Below, in pieces: positions 35,335 to 45,153 of a stretch of 64,000 bases of DNA. The notes beneath the pieces are model-generated. The model did no database searches and was not told the DNA's origin. It saw nothing but the letters and a program-made list of their open reading frames with translations. The stretch spans positions 39,127,760 to 39,191,759 of the forward strand of contig JASWHV010000010.1 of assembly GCA_030760725.1 (NCBI GenBank), read 5' to 3'. A program made the position numbers and the translations under genes. How positions within the stretch are numbered: the first letter of the stretch is position 1; each line of letters opens with the position of its first letter. This stretch comes from Neostapfia colusana. Lineage: Eukaryota > Streptophyta > Magnoliopsida > Poales > Poaceae.

Positions 35335-35730
35335 GGAGGTTCCTTTGAGCCTCCGGGGGGTTATCCTGGAGCTCCGGGAGGTCCCGATGGACCTCCGGGA
35401 GGTTGTCTTGGAGCTCCGGGAGGTCGTCTTGAGCTTCCGGGGTCTCCTGGTGCTTGCCTTCTGCTACCAGAGCAGGCTGCGGTGACGAGGGGTTCGGCCG
35501 CTCTGCGACAAAAACCATGCTCATCACCTCAGTTGTTGCCGCGATGTAGAGCAGCAAGTGCTCTTCGGGCTCGGGGGCTACCATGATGGGTAGGGTCGTC
35601 AGGAGCTGCTTCAACTCCTGGAAAGCTTCTTCTGCTCCATCGGTCAGAGCAAATGTACCAGATTTGTGCAGGAGCTTAAACAAGGGGAGCGCCCGCTCTG
35701 CTAGCCTCGGTATAAACCGAATCAGCGCGG
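35335..35730 (-). pseudogene. Tat RNase H start plus repetitive hinge, truncated
   Basis: On the - strand it reads F-K-L-L-H-K-S-G-T-F, E-E-A-F-Q-E-L-K and L-Y-I-A-A-T-T-E-V, the start of the RNase H-like domain of Tat elements. It then enters a Glu/Pro/Asn-rich hinge at 35335-35460, encoded by repeats of about 21-24 bp (a form of GGAGCTCCGGGAGGTCNTCTT). The TekA LTR end cuts the gene inside this repeat. It is offset by a frameshift from the RT block. Confidence 0.8.
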
Positions 35731-36530
35731 CTAGGCATCCCGTGAGTTTCTGGACATCTTTGATGCGGGTGGGGGCCGCATCAGGTCGATGGCGTTTATC
35801 TTCTCTGGGTTGGCCTCAATTCCTCGGTGTGAGACCAGGAATCCTAGGAGCTTCCCAGAGGATACGCCGAACACACACTTGTTGGGGTTCAGCTTAGTGC
35901 GTGTGGAGCGCAGTTTGTCAAAGACTAGGGCTAGGTTATCTAACAATGATGAGCTCTGCCTGACTTTGACAATGATGTCATCGACATACACCTCGACTAA
36001 GTCTCTTAATAGCTCTCCAAAGGTTTTGTGCATAGGACGTACAAAGGTGGGAAGAGCATTCTTTAGACCATAAGGCATAGAGACATAACAATACAGGCCG
36101 TCTACTGTGATGAAAGAAGTGTGTTCTTCATCTTCTCTAGACATAGGGATCTGATGAAAGTCCGAGTAGGTGTCTTGGAAGCATAGCATATCATAGCCTG
36201 ATGTAGAGTCTACTATTTGATCTATTCTAGGGAGGGGGAATGGATCTTTGGGACATGCCTTATTGAGACTGGTATAGTCGATGCACATCCGGAGCTTCCC
36301 GCCGGCCTTCAGGACAACGACGGGGTTCGCCAACACCGGGGGTGGTGGACTTCCCGTATGAAGGCAGCGTCCAGCAGCTTCTTGATTTCTTCTCGGATGA
36401 AGTTATGCCGCTCGATGGACTGCTTGCGGAGCTTCTGTTGGACTGGCTGGTCGTCAGGGAAGATCTTCAGATGGTGCTCGATCGCCTCCCTAGGGATCCC
36501 TGGCATCTGCGACGGCTGCCATGTAAACAC
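35731..36530 (-). pseudogene. pol: Tat reverse transcriptase, frameshifted
   Basis: The N-terminal part lies in 36530-36309 (Q-S-I-E-R-H, I-R-E-E-I-K-K-L-L-D-A-A-F-I-R-E). After a frameshift at about 36320, 36336-35731 carries A-N-P-V-V-V-L-K, the K-A-C-P-K-D box, F-I-T-V-D-G-L-Y-C-Y and the catalytic Y-V-D-D-I-I-V-K (about 35970-35995). It copies RNA to DNA in the particle. A second frameshift near 35740 separates it from RNase H. Confidence 0.88.
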
Positions 36531-36653
36531 GTCGACTTTGTGCTGGAGGAAGGTGATGAGTGTGCCTTCCTATTTGCTGTCCAGGCCCCCGGCTACCCGG
36601 GTGGTCTGGGCCGCATCTGCGCCGACTTGGACAACCTTCACGGTGATGTCGCC

Positions 36654-37712
36654 CTAGTCGAGGGGTTGCACGCGGGGTGCTGAGGTCGAGGCACGGTGGC
36701 GTGCACTCGGGCGGAGCTGGCCGGGTTCTGCACCGCCAGGGGCTGGTGCTCGGGCTGTTGCAAGTGCTTGGAGCTTCTCCAAGGCTGATACTGCAGCAGT
36801 GCGCTCTCCATGAATCTTGAGGATGCCTGTTGGTGTGGGCATCTTCAAGACGAGGTAGCCGTAGTGGGCTACCGCCATAAATCGGTACAGGGCTGGCCTA
36901 CCGATTATGGCGTTGAAGGGGACGTCGATCTCTGCTACGTCGAACAGAATGTACTCTGTTCGATAACTGTCCAGTGCCGCAAAGGTCACCAGAAGGCTGA
37001 CGTTACCGTAGGGGACGACTTGTCCCGGCCCTAACCCTGAGAATGGGCTCGATTGGGTGAGCTTGGCCATCGGGATCTGCAGCTTCTGAAAAGTTGCGCG
37101 GCTGATGAGGTTCAGCCCAGCCCCGCCATCTACCAAAACGTGGTACATCCTCACATTGGCGATGGTGGGAGCTACCAAGAGCGGTAGTTGGTCGGCCCCA
37201 GCCATGTTCCTGGGGCAGTCGGTGGCGTCGATGGTGATGGGGGTTCCCATCCACTTGAGGTGCGGCGCAGCACTTGGGAGAGGGGCCACCGACGCTACCG
37301 CTCGGCGCAGAGTCTTGACTGCGCTTTGGGACGAGGGGTCAGCGGACCCACCGTAGATTACGTAGAGCGCCTTCTGGCGCTCGTCGTCACTAGAGCTGGA
37401 GTCCTCATGGTTGTGTATCGCCTTCACAGCGCGCTGAGGCTCCTGGAACATCACTTGGTGGTCGACATTGTCTTGGGTGTCGACCTTCTGCTTGCCCTCC
37501 CTTTGACGGAAGGGAGGGGCATCAGCACGCGGTTGCTTCCCCTTGCGGAAGCGCTCCGCGAGCTTCTGAATCTCCCGGCACTCAGAAGCTGTATGGCTGC
37601 TGGTGTTGTGCACGGGGCACTGCTCGCCTTGGTCACCATCTGGAGCTGGTGACTGTCGCTGCCTCTTGTCGGGGTGGCCCCCGAGCTCCACTGGGTGCTG
37701 CTGCTGCAGCAA
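36654..37712 (-). pseudogene. Tat gag C-terminus and protease
   Basis: 352 codons. The N-terminal part has the modified zinc knuckle C-P-V-H-N-T-S-S-H-T-A-S-E-C (CxxH type of Tat Gag). The protease active site reads V-D-G-G-A-G-L-N-L-I-S, near 37110-37140; the D-G-G form is normal for this lineage. I-I-G-R-P near its end is the conserved flap/ILG-like motif. It overlaps the gag block by 80 bp in another frame, and because the knuckle lies here the overlap looks like a frameshift mutation rather than a designed junction. A stop separates it from RT. Confidence 0.82.
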
Positions 37713-38634
37713 CGGGAGCTGCGGTCGGTGGTTTCATCTTGCCACCGCCCCGGTTCTTGATCTTCTTGCTGCTTCCATAGGAAGCAGCGCCAGATCCGGG
37801 CTGTCCTCCTGATTCGGAGGCTGGCTGTGAGTGCCAGTTCCGCCCTTCAGCTGCCCTGGCGCATTTGTCCGCCAGGCTGAAGAGCGCTGGGACGTCGCGA
37901 ACCTCTCTGGTCGCGAGCTTCTCGAGCATCTTCTTGTCCCGTACACCCTTCCGAAACACCACCACCACTGAAGCATTTTGGATATGCGGGATGGTGTTCC
38001 GTACCTTGGAGAACCGCTGGATGAAGGAGCGCAGCGTCTCTCTAGGTTGTTGCTGGATGGCGTGGAGGTCGAGCTCCGTGCCAGGCCGGGTGTAGGAGCT
38101 GCCGAAGTTCGCAGTGAACTGCCGGCAGAGCTCTCCCCAGGAGGTTATGGAACCCTGGGGGAGATTCATGAGCCAAGACCGAGCTGGACCGGTCAAGGCG
38201 ACGGGGAAGTAGTTGGCCATGACGGCCTCGTCCCCTCCTGCAGCAAGGATGGCGGTGGAGTAGATCTGGAGGAACTCCGCTGGGTTGACGCTGTCATCGT
38301 ACTTCTCGGGCAGGTGCGGCCGGAACTTGTGCAGCCACTTCACAAAGCGAAGGTGTGGCGCTAGGGCCGCACATCCTGCTCCTGTTGCTGCAGGTGTTGG
38401 TGCCGCAAACGCTTGGTTCGCTGCCGGCACTGTGTACCCCTGTATGGGTAAGGCTGCTCCATAGACCGGGGGCACCATTTGCAGGGCATATGGTTGGGGC
38501 ATATGCTGCGTGGCGTATGCCTGGGGCAGAGATCGCGTGGCGAACGCCTGCGGCTCAGGCTGGGTCGAGGCGGTTGACATGCTGTCGCCGGCCTCTTGGT
38601 TGCGATGCCTTTCTCGCTGTCGCTCGATGACCAC
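37633..38634 (-). pseudogene. gag: Tat gag (capsid region)
   Basis: It contains a Pro/Ala/Gln-rich N-terminal part and then the Gag capsid block: Y-D-D-S-V-N-P-A-E-F-L-Q-I-Y, A-N-Y-F-P-V-A-L-T-G-P-A-R-S-W-L, W-G-E-L-C-R-Q-F and L-R-S-F-I-Q-R-F. These are hallmarks of Tat-lineage Gag. The reading frame stays open slightly upstream of 38634 and no ATG was chosen with confidence. The likely true N-terminus lies in another frame around 39070-38925 (M-T-K-L-P-S-E-A-S), so gag is probably frameshifted. Confidence 0.82.
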
Positions 38635-39120
38635 TCGGGCATCCTTGCCCAGGTTGCGTCGTTCCAGCTCCGACCTCAGGTCCGCCGATGGGAGCCTGGT
38701 GGAGCGGGAGTCTGTCGTCTGCCCGTCAACCGTTGGCGTGCGCGTCAGCGATACAGCCGGTTGACTGGGGCGTCGTCCCCGCCAAAGTTGAGGGTTGGCG
38801 GCGGCGACGACGAGATGGTCTACGTCGTGAATCCACAGCTGGGTTGCTGACCGAGGCGCGTCCCCAGCAGGTGGATTGTGCAGTAGTGCTCGTGCTGCAG
38901 CTAATGCGCTCCCGTGGGAGACACTCAGCGCTGCAGTGGATTTGGGCTTGCTGGAGTCGGCTGCTGGCTTCCAGCTTGCACCGACACACTCCGTCCTGAG
39001 TGTGTCGAGACGTAGTCCCCACTGGTCACCGTTCGTCGTGAACGTGGGCGGGGAGAGCTTGCCTCTGAAGGAAGCTTCGTCATCTTCGTCGAAGAGAGCT
39101 CGTCGCGCAAGGGAAAAGTG
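38635..39120 (-). other. Tat gag N-terminus remnants and leader
   Basis: Coding-like text in shifted frames continues toward the primer site, with a serine- and arginine-rich stretch. No further domain was recognised. Confidence 0.5.
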
Positions 39121-39140
39121 CCCCTACCTGGCGCGCCAAA
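39121..39140 (-). promoter_or_regulatory. Tat primer-binding site
   Basis: On the - strand TTTGGCGCGCCAGGTAGGGG directly follows the LTR end CTTCGACA. It is not a tRNA-Met site. The matching tRNA was not determined. Confidence 0.65.
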
Positions 39141-39452
39141 TGTCGAAGTGTATAGCGGACACATCCCCTGGGCCTGCTCTGGGCAGCCCGCGGAGGTTCT
39201 TTTTTGGAGGGGCTAGTCACTCACGGAGAGCTTACGCGTTAGGGACGGTTGAAGGAGAAGCTTGACACAGGGATTTTTACGTGGTTCAGGCCGCCGGAGC
39301 GTAAAACCCTACGTCCACGGTGAGTAGAGATGCTCGTTGTATTGCTTGGTGCTCAGAAGCGGAGTTCTGAGCTTGGGGATGACCTAAGTGCTCGGATGCT
39401 GGAGCGTAAGTGTGCCAAGAGTCGAACCCTTGCTAATGTTGCCTACCCGAGC

Positions 39453-39460
39453 CTTTTATA
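39453..39460 (-). promoter_or_regulatory. TATA box of Tat LTR
   Basis: TATAAAAG on the - strand followed by GC-rich text, about 890 bp from the LTR start. Confidence 0.65.
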
Positions 39461-39868
39461 GTCCAAGGCTCGGGTGGCTTACAAGGTGTGCCCGGAACCC
39501 GACAGGTGGTCCCGGGGAGATTGCCTGCCATCTACCGTATCCGAAGTTATGCCGGTAGTTGTCTCTGGCGATGGCTTCCGAGTCTTTGTTCTGCCGCCCT
39601 GCCCATGCCGCCAGCTAGTCGTAGTGGTTGATGATGGCAGGGGCGGCAGGGGATGTCTTGTCGCTGTGTTTATTGGCGTACAACCTCTGACGCGGCATGC
39701 CAGTCTTTACTACGATGTGATTTGGCGCAACGGCACCTGACAGAGGCGTGCTCCGCGTCTCCGCGCCTTGGGAAGGCGTGGGTCTTGAATACCATGTACG
39801 AGCAAGGTATGGCGCGTCTTTACTCTTGCCGCCTACCGCGCAGGGGCAGGCAGCGCTGCTCTGCTTGC

Positions 39869-40300
39869 CACGTGGCAGGCCCGGAGCTCTCCTCTAAGGA
39901 GAGGGAGGTCTGGCCCCGCTGGACACGTGGAGCTCGGAGCTCTTCCCGAGGAGGGGGGAGGTCCAGCTCTGCTGGCCACGTGGTGGGCCTGGAGCTCTCC
40001 TCTGAGGAGAGGGAGGTCCGGCCCCGCTGGACACGTGGAGCCTTCGGAGCTCTCCCCGCGGAGGGGGGAGGTCCGGCTCTACTGGCCACATGGCGGGCCC
40101 GGAGCTCTCCTCTAAGTAGAGGGAGGTCCGGCCCCGCTGGACACGTGGAGCCTTCGGAGCTCTCCCCGCAGAGGGGGGGCGGTCCGACTCAGTTGGCCAT
40201 GTGGCGGGCCCGGAGCTTTCCTCTGAGGAGAGGGTCGTCCGGCCCCGCTGGACACGTGGCGCCTTCGGAGCTCTCCTTGCGGAGAAGGGCGAGGTCATTA
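39869..40300 (-). repeat. G-box tandem array in Tat U3
   Basis: Eight units of 53-56 bp with CACGTG at 39869, 39924, 39977, 40032, 40142 and 40253, and one-base variants at 40087 and 40198. Each unit also has GGAGCTC and GAGG-GAGGTCCGGC text. Alternate units differ slightly, giving a ~110-bp higher-order period. It is the most regular of the four arrays in the window. Confidence 0.85.
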
Positions 40301-40348
40301 GGCAGTTTCTCCTGTGCGCGGGGGTACCCCATATTGAGGGTACTGACA

Positions 40349-41835
40349 CAAACCAATCTGAATAAACGACATGCTAAGTGGATTGAGTTCATAGAATCGT
40401 TTCCATACATCATTAAGCATAAGAAAGTGAAGGAGAATGTTATTGCATATGCATTATCTAGACGTTATACCATGCTGTCCCAACTTGATCATAAAATATT
40501 TTGTTTGGAAACAATAAAAGGATAATATCCTACTGATTTGGTCTTTAAAGATGCTTTTGAAAATTGTAGAGAAGGAATAACTTTGAATAAATATGTACTA
40601 CGGGAGGGCCTCCTCTATCGTGCTAACAGCTATGTGTTCCTGCTAGTTCCGTTCGCCTATTACTTTTGCACGAAGCACATGGAGGAGGTTTGATGGGACA
40701 TTTTGGAATGAAGAAAACTGAGGACGTGCTGTCCACACACTTCTTTTGGCCAAAGATGAGACGTGATGTTGAGCGCTACGTGTCACGATGCCCTACTTGC
40801 AATAAAGCTAAGTCTCGACTTAACCCACATGGTCTTTATATGCCACTTCCTGTTCCTAGTGTATGTTTGCAGGATATTTCCATGGATTTTGTTTTGGGAT
40901 TGCCTAGGACTATGAGGGGGAGGGATAGTATTTTTGTGGTTGTTGATTGTTTCTCCAAAATTGCACATTTTATACCTTGTCTTAAGAATGATAATGCCTC
41001 ACACATTGCTGATTTGTTTATTACGGAAATTATTCGTTTACATGGTGTGCCAAATACCATTGTTTTTTATCGTGATGCAAAATTTTGAAGTCATTTTTGG
41101 AGTACTTTGTGGTATAAATTGAGAACCAAGCTGCTGTTTTTAACCACATGTCACCCACAAACCAATGGACTGTTTCCAAATCGTACTCCATCCACTACGT
41201 TGCGGGCTGTTTTAAAAACAAATTTTAAGGGTTGGGAGGATTGTTTACCACATATATAATTTGATACAACAGGTCAGTTCACTCTACTACAAAGGTAAGC
41301 CCATTCCAGGTAGTGTATGGTTTCAATCCCTGTGCTCCTATTGATTTATTACCTTTGCCTCCTTATGAAACTATAAATTTGGATGCTACACAACGATCTG
41401 AATTCATTCTTAAGATGCATGAAACTACAAAGAAAAATATTGAAAGGATGAATGAGAAGTATAGAATTTCTGGTAGTAAAGGTAGAAAAGAAGTAAAACG
41501 TGAACCAGGGGACTTGGTATGGCTACATTTGAGAAAACAACGGTTCCGTCACTTGAGAAAATCTAAACTTATGCCACGAGCTGCTGGTCCTTTTAAGATT
41601 GTTCAAACGATCCATGACAATGCATATAAGCTTGAGTTGCCTCCCGATTTTGGGGTTAGTCCCACATTTAACATTTCAGATTTGCGACCATACTTGGGAG
41701 TAGAAGATGATCTTGAGTCGAGGACGACTCCGATTAAAGAGGGGGGGGGATGATGAGGACATCACAACAGTGGATACTCACATTGATATACAAGGACCAA
41801 TCACAAGAGCACGAGCACGGTTACTAAATCAGTAG
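40349..41835 (+). pseudogene. pol: CRM/Reina-like pol fragment: RNase H tail and dead integrase
   Basis: The RNase H end reads H-A-K-W-I-E-F-I-E-S-F then A-L-S-R-R. The integrase zinc module follows after a frameshift near 40670 (H-E-A-H-G-G-G-L-M-G-H-F...C-P-T-C). The first catalytic Asp is kept (M-D-F-V-L-G), the second site reads V-F-Y-R-D-A instead of V-S-D-R-D, and the Glu site reads N-G-L-F-P-N instead of D-G-Q-T-E, so integrase is inactive. Stops fall around 41085 and 41260-41300. A G-run at 41741-41749 shifts the frame just before the acidic D-D-E-D-I tail, whose natural end is TAG 41833-41835. Confidence 0.85.
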
Positions 41836-42606
41836 GTGAACTCGTTCCTAACTTCCTACCCATGTGAGTTTGAGAATGATTGCTATTTAATGATTTAATT
41901 GATATTAGGAACCATGGACATGATCAAAAAGTAAAGGGAGGAGGATTTGGGGACGTGGAGAACCAAATGGGACGTCCACAAGTTGATGGAAACAGTCGCC
42001 AACTCGGACTCGAGTTCAACTCGGAGTCCAGGAGCAGTGCATCTTAAAACGGACGCCCAGGATGCATACGGACTCTGTTTTCGACGTTCTACATATGCAT
42101 GGAAATATGAGAAGATAAACGTTCCAATGGTTATGGTCCCACATTAAAATTCGCCAGGCGTCGTCAGGAATTGTTTAAACAAATCGAATTCAGAGTTCTG
42201 TCCAGTGCTGCACCACCGTTTTTGGCTTTTGGGCCTTGTATCCCGTACGAGTCCGTTAGAGACGCGTCTAAGGGTCTAATAGCCGAACTGTAGCCTTTAA
42301 ATACTGTAGCCACCAGCCATATTCAGTGGGTTTTGCTTAGACTAAACAATTTCGCCGTTCTACGGTTTGTGGGACTCCAATTTCGCAATTTCAGATTGCA
42401 TCTTCACCGTTCTTGCTTGTGTTCTCGGTTGCACCTGCAGGGATAGCCTTCTTGGCGAGGTCAAGCGTGGGAAGCATGGTTGATAACCAACGGAGAAGGG
42501 GTGTAGTGATTGCAGGGGTATTCAGGTCTGCTCGAGTGCCTCGGATCATCAACGTCGAGATCTCCACTTCAATCGACCTACCTTTCAGAAGATTGGGCCT
42601 AAACTA
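41836..42606 (+). repeat. CRM/Reina-like 3' UTR and probable LTR
   Basis: PPT-like AAAGGGAGGAGG near 41935, then text of LTR style with tttaaatactgtag (possible TATA region near 42296). I could not fix LTR ends by TG/CA and have no second copy to compare, so the bounds are approximate. Confidence 0.5.
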
Positions 42607-43200
42607 ATCATCAGGATCACCACAGATCTCTGAGGACTCTGGAGAAAACTTCACTAAAATGGCTCCACTCACCAAACAAGAGTTTAGGTCTTTTGGACTT
42701 GCAGGTGTCTCCGATCCTCCTCCTCAGCACTGTCATGAAGACGATGATGAAGATGAAAATAAAGATAAGATCGAGACTGAGGGAGAGAGCGGCGATGAGT
42801 GATTGCACTCAATTTTTCCCTTTTTGGTTCCTTGATGCCAAAGGGGGAGAGATTGAGATTTATCTTAAGTTATCTTATTGTAAACCTTAAGGACTAGCGA
42901 TCATGGACATGTATTTTAAAGTTTCATGTACTTTTTATTTCAAACTCTGTTGGATGTGTGATGCCTATTCGATATCGATGTGATGACTATCTTTATTTTT
43001 GATATGATCTTATCTCCTTGCGGCATGTCAGATTCTGTTTCACACACTCTTTAGGCATCCCACCATAAAGGCTGCATATATCTGAGAAGGTCCTGTTACT
43101 CATTTGTTATTCTGATATATGCACACTTTATGAAAATCAAATTTTATTATTAATCATGTAATCTCAGTTAGTTGTCATCAATCACCAAAAAGGGGGAGAT
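42607..43200 (+). other. SIRE/Maximus-type copia 3' region and PPT
   Basis: Non-coding 3' tail of a copia element with two purine-rich tracts, ccaaagggggagagattg (near 42840) and caaaaagggggagat directly before the LTR at 43201. A 47-codon ORF at 42659-42802 ends in an acidic tail (E-D-D-D-E-D-E-N then S-G-D-E); it could be the end of an upstream protein. The pol region is absent. Confidence 0.65.
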
Positions 43201-43490
43201 TGAAAGTACATCTAGGCACTCCATTGTGGTTTTGGACAATTGATGACAAATGAATTGAGATCCTAATGAACTTGTTGAGATGAATGCAGATTAACTCGTG
43301 TAAGTAAAACTGGTGCACTCAGAAAGGTGAAAAATAAAGTGATTAAGGAAAAGGAAAAGGATAGATCGATGAACCAAGCGCAATGTAGACTTACTTGTAT
43401 AGGATGTGTGTGAGAGACACATCTCAGGAGCTCAAAATCTTTGCGTAGGGGTAAGGGCTTAAAACAAATCCAAATCACTCACAACATGGT

Positions 43491-43885
43491 GCACCGGACT
43501 AGTCCGCTGAGAAACCAGACTAGTCCGTTCAACTTTCTGTTGCCTGACAACACGGTGCACCGGACTGGTCCGCTCAGAACCGGACGAGTCCGTTCAACTT
43601 TCTGTTGCCTCACAACACGGTGCACCGGACTAGTCCAATCTGAAACCGGACTAGTCCGTTCAACTTTTTGTTGCCTCACAATACGGTGCACCGGACTAGT
43701 CCGCTTAGAAATCGAACTAGTCCGTTCAACTCTCTGGAATCGGCACTCACCTTGCATCGGACTCATCCATTCAGAAACCGGACTAGTCCGTTCAACTTTC
43801 TGGAACCGGCATTTACCTTGCACCGAACCTGTCCTCTCATGGACCGGACTAGTCCATTCAACATTATGTAAAGACATTAAATTAG
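43491..43885 (+). repeat. Palindromic 66-bp tandem array in copia U3
   Basis: Six units begin at 43491, 43557, 43622, 43688, 43755 and 43820. Each has GCACCGGACTAGTCCG, a spacer, a second CGGACTAGTCCG and TTCAACTTTCTG. Each half is a self-complementary 12-mer. Further single copies occur near 43930-43965 and in the LTR tail near 57375. The last two units have decayed. Confidence 0.85.
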
Positions 43886-43988
43886 GGTTTCCACTGTGCC
43901 GCATGCAACACGCAAATTGTACACGGCACACCGGACTAGTATGGTGAAAAGAGCAGACTAGTCCGGCCGCCAGGGTTTTTGAAAACCT

Positions 43989-43998
43989 TATATAAATA
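43989..43998 (+). promoter_or_regulatory. TATA box of copia LTR
   Basis: TATATAAATA followed by gaggtgcacgg, about 100 bp downstream of the palindrome array. Confidence 0.65.
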
Positions 43999-44570
43999 GA
44001 GGTGCACGGCCAGACATTTACATCTCTTGGTTCCCAGCGCCGCTGCATGCCCCAAGAGCACAAAAATCACCTCTCTCCACTCATTATAAGCCAAGAAAAG
44101 ATTAAGTCTTTGAGGACTAGAGATTGGATCAAGGACAGAGTCATTCTTTTCAACATTGAGCTCTTGGTTTGTCTTCTCTCACACAATTGCTGATTTTTGT
44201 TCTCTGTTTGTGTGTGGGAGGAAGAGTTACTCTCTGTAATCTTGTGGGAGCACTCAGATTGTGAGAACGCCCCACGTACAATTGTTTACCCCTTTGTGTG
44301 GTTAGTGGAACTGAATCGGCCTTTATGGTGATTCAACGAGGGAAGGGTTGGTGAAGACCCGGTCCTTGGTGGACTCCTCAACAGGGACTTAGATTCCTGG
44401 GTGGAATCAAACCTCAGGATAAAACTTTGTCTCGTGTCTTCTTAATATTCCTTCAATTATTAATTAGGGCTGCTAGTCATCTTTTGATTTACAGCCACAC
44501 CTAGTGTTAAAATTGAATGTTATTGTGTCTTACTTCACTATACTTGAATACTCATTTATTTTTCTGCTGC

Positions 44571-44575
44571 ACAAA
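44571..44575 (+). repeat. Target-site duplication of TekC, left copy
   Basis: ACAAA before the TekC 5' LTR matches ACAAA at 57301-57305 after its 3' LTR, as expected for a 5-bp gypsy duplication. Confidence 0.9.
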
Positions 44576-44996
44576 TGTAACACCCCAAATTTTGATTCAA
44601 AACCCTAAACCATGTTTAGAGGGGAATTTAAAAATTTTTGGACGTGTTGCATGTTTTGCAAAAATTTAAATTCAAACTGGAATTCAAATTATACTCAAAA
44701 CAGAAAAGAAATGGAAAAAGAAAAAGAGAAACGGGAAAAAAAACCGGCCAGTGGGCCGAAACCCGCCAGCCGGCCCAGCTTTCCCCGCGCAGCCCGCCCC
44801 CGCGCGCGCCCGCGCTCTCTCACACAGACAGGTGGGACCCACCTGTCATCCCCAACCTCGCTCGCGCCGACCCCGGACTTCCCCCCCCCCCCGAGCGCGC
44901 GCGATCTTAACCGATCGGGAAACCCGTCCCGCCGCCCGAATTCTGGTCCCAGAGGACTCCAACTCGATCACAACAGACCCACCGCCCTCCCCCGGC

Positions 44997-45004
44997 TATA
45001 AAAA
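44997..45004 (+). promoter_or_regulatory. TATA box of TekC 5' LTR
   Basis: TATAAAAA in the conserved setting CCCCCGGCTATAAAA. It is also present at 54263-54269 and 61631-61638. Confidence 0.75.
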
Positions 45005-45153
45005 CCCCCGACCCGATCAGTTTTTCCCACGCGATCGCCGATTTTCACTCCGGTGAGCACCGAGACTTCGCCGGTGAATTCTGGCCGATCTAAGCTCGGA
45101 AACTCTGATCTAACTCGCTGGTCTTGATCCACCGCCTCCGGCGAACTTTGCAG

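Larger units (their letters stand above)
35335..40348 (-). mobile_element. Tat-lineage Ty3/gypsy element, 5' half, - strand
   Basis: Read on the - strand: 5' LTR 40348-39141 (TGTCAGTACCCT...CTTCGACA), primer site, leader, gag, protease, RT, and the start of RNase H, which is cut at 35335 by the TekA LTR. The RT has the Tat-type stretch K-A-C-P-K-D-P-F-P-L-P-R-I-D and a Y-V-D-D box, and the primer region TTTGGCGCGCCAGGTAGGGGC is of the Tat/Retand kind rather than tRNA-Met. The 3' half, including integrase, is not in the window. Confidence 0.88.
39141..40348 (-). repeat. Tat 5' LTR (1208 bp)
   Basis: On the - strand it begins TGTCAGTACCCTCAATATGG (40348) and ends CTTCGACA (39141). The U3 holds the G-box array (39869-40300), the TATA box is at 39460-39453, and R-U5 runs to the primer site. 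Directly right of it, at 40349, the CRM/Reina-like pol begins, so this element inserted into that one. The matching flank is not in the window. Confidence 0.85.
40349..42606 (+). mobile_element. CRM/Reina-like chromovirus, 3' end only
   Basis: It holds the RNase H tail, a broken integrase and a C-terminal tail of the type G-P-F-K-I-V...D-L-R-P-Y-L-G, followed by a PPT (AAAGGGAGGAGG near 41935) and an LTR-like region. The 5' part is absent because the Tat LTR abuts it at 40349. The protein is closest in style to CRM/Reina chromoviruses; the exact clade was not resolved. Confidence 0.78.
43201..44575 (+). repeat. Copia (SIRE/Maximus-type) 3' LTR, left part
   Basis: It starts TGAAAGTACATCTAGGC after a PPT. 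It contains a 66-bp palindrome array (43491-43885) and a TATA box (43989-43998). It is interrupted at 44575 by TekC and resumes at 57306, ending CTAGGCTACA at 57475. The joined LTR would be about 1.55 kb. The insertion duplicated ACAAA (44571-44575 and 57301-57305). Confidence 0.82.

Noticed and set aside
36217..38999. + strand frames across the Tat coding region
   Set aside because: They are antisense to clear gag, protease and RT motifs on the - strand.
39820..40350. Long frames on both strands through the Tat repeat region
   Set aside because: They arise from a GC-rich ~55-bp repeat that avoids stops; the array is U3 and not a coding region.
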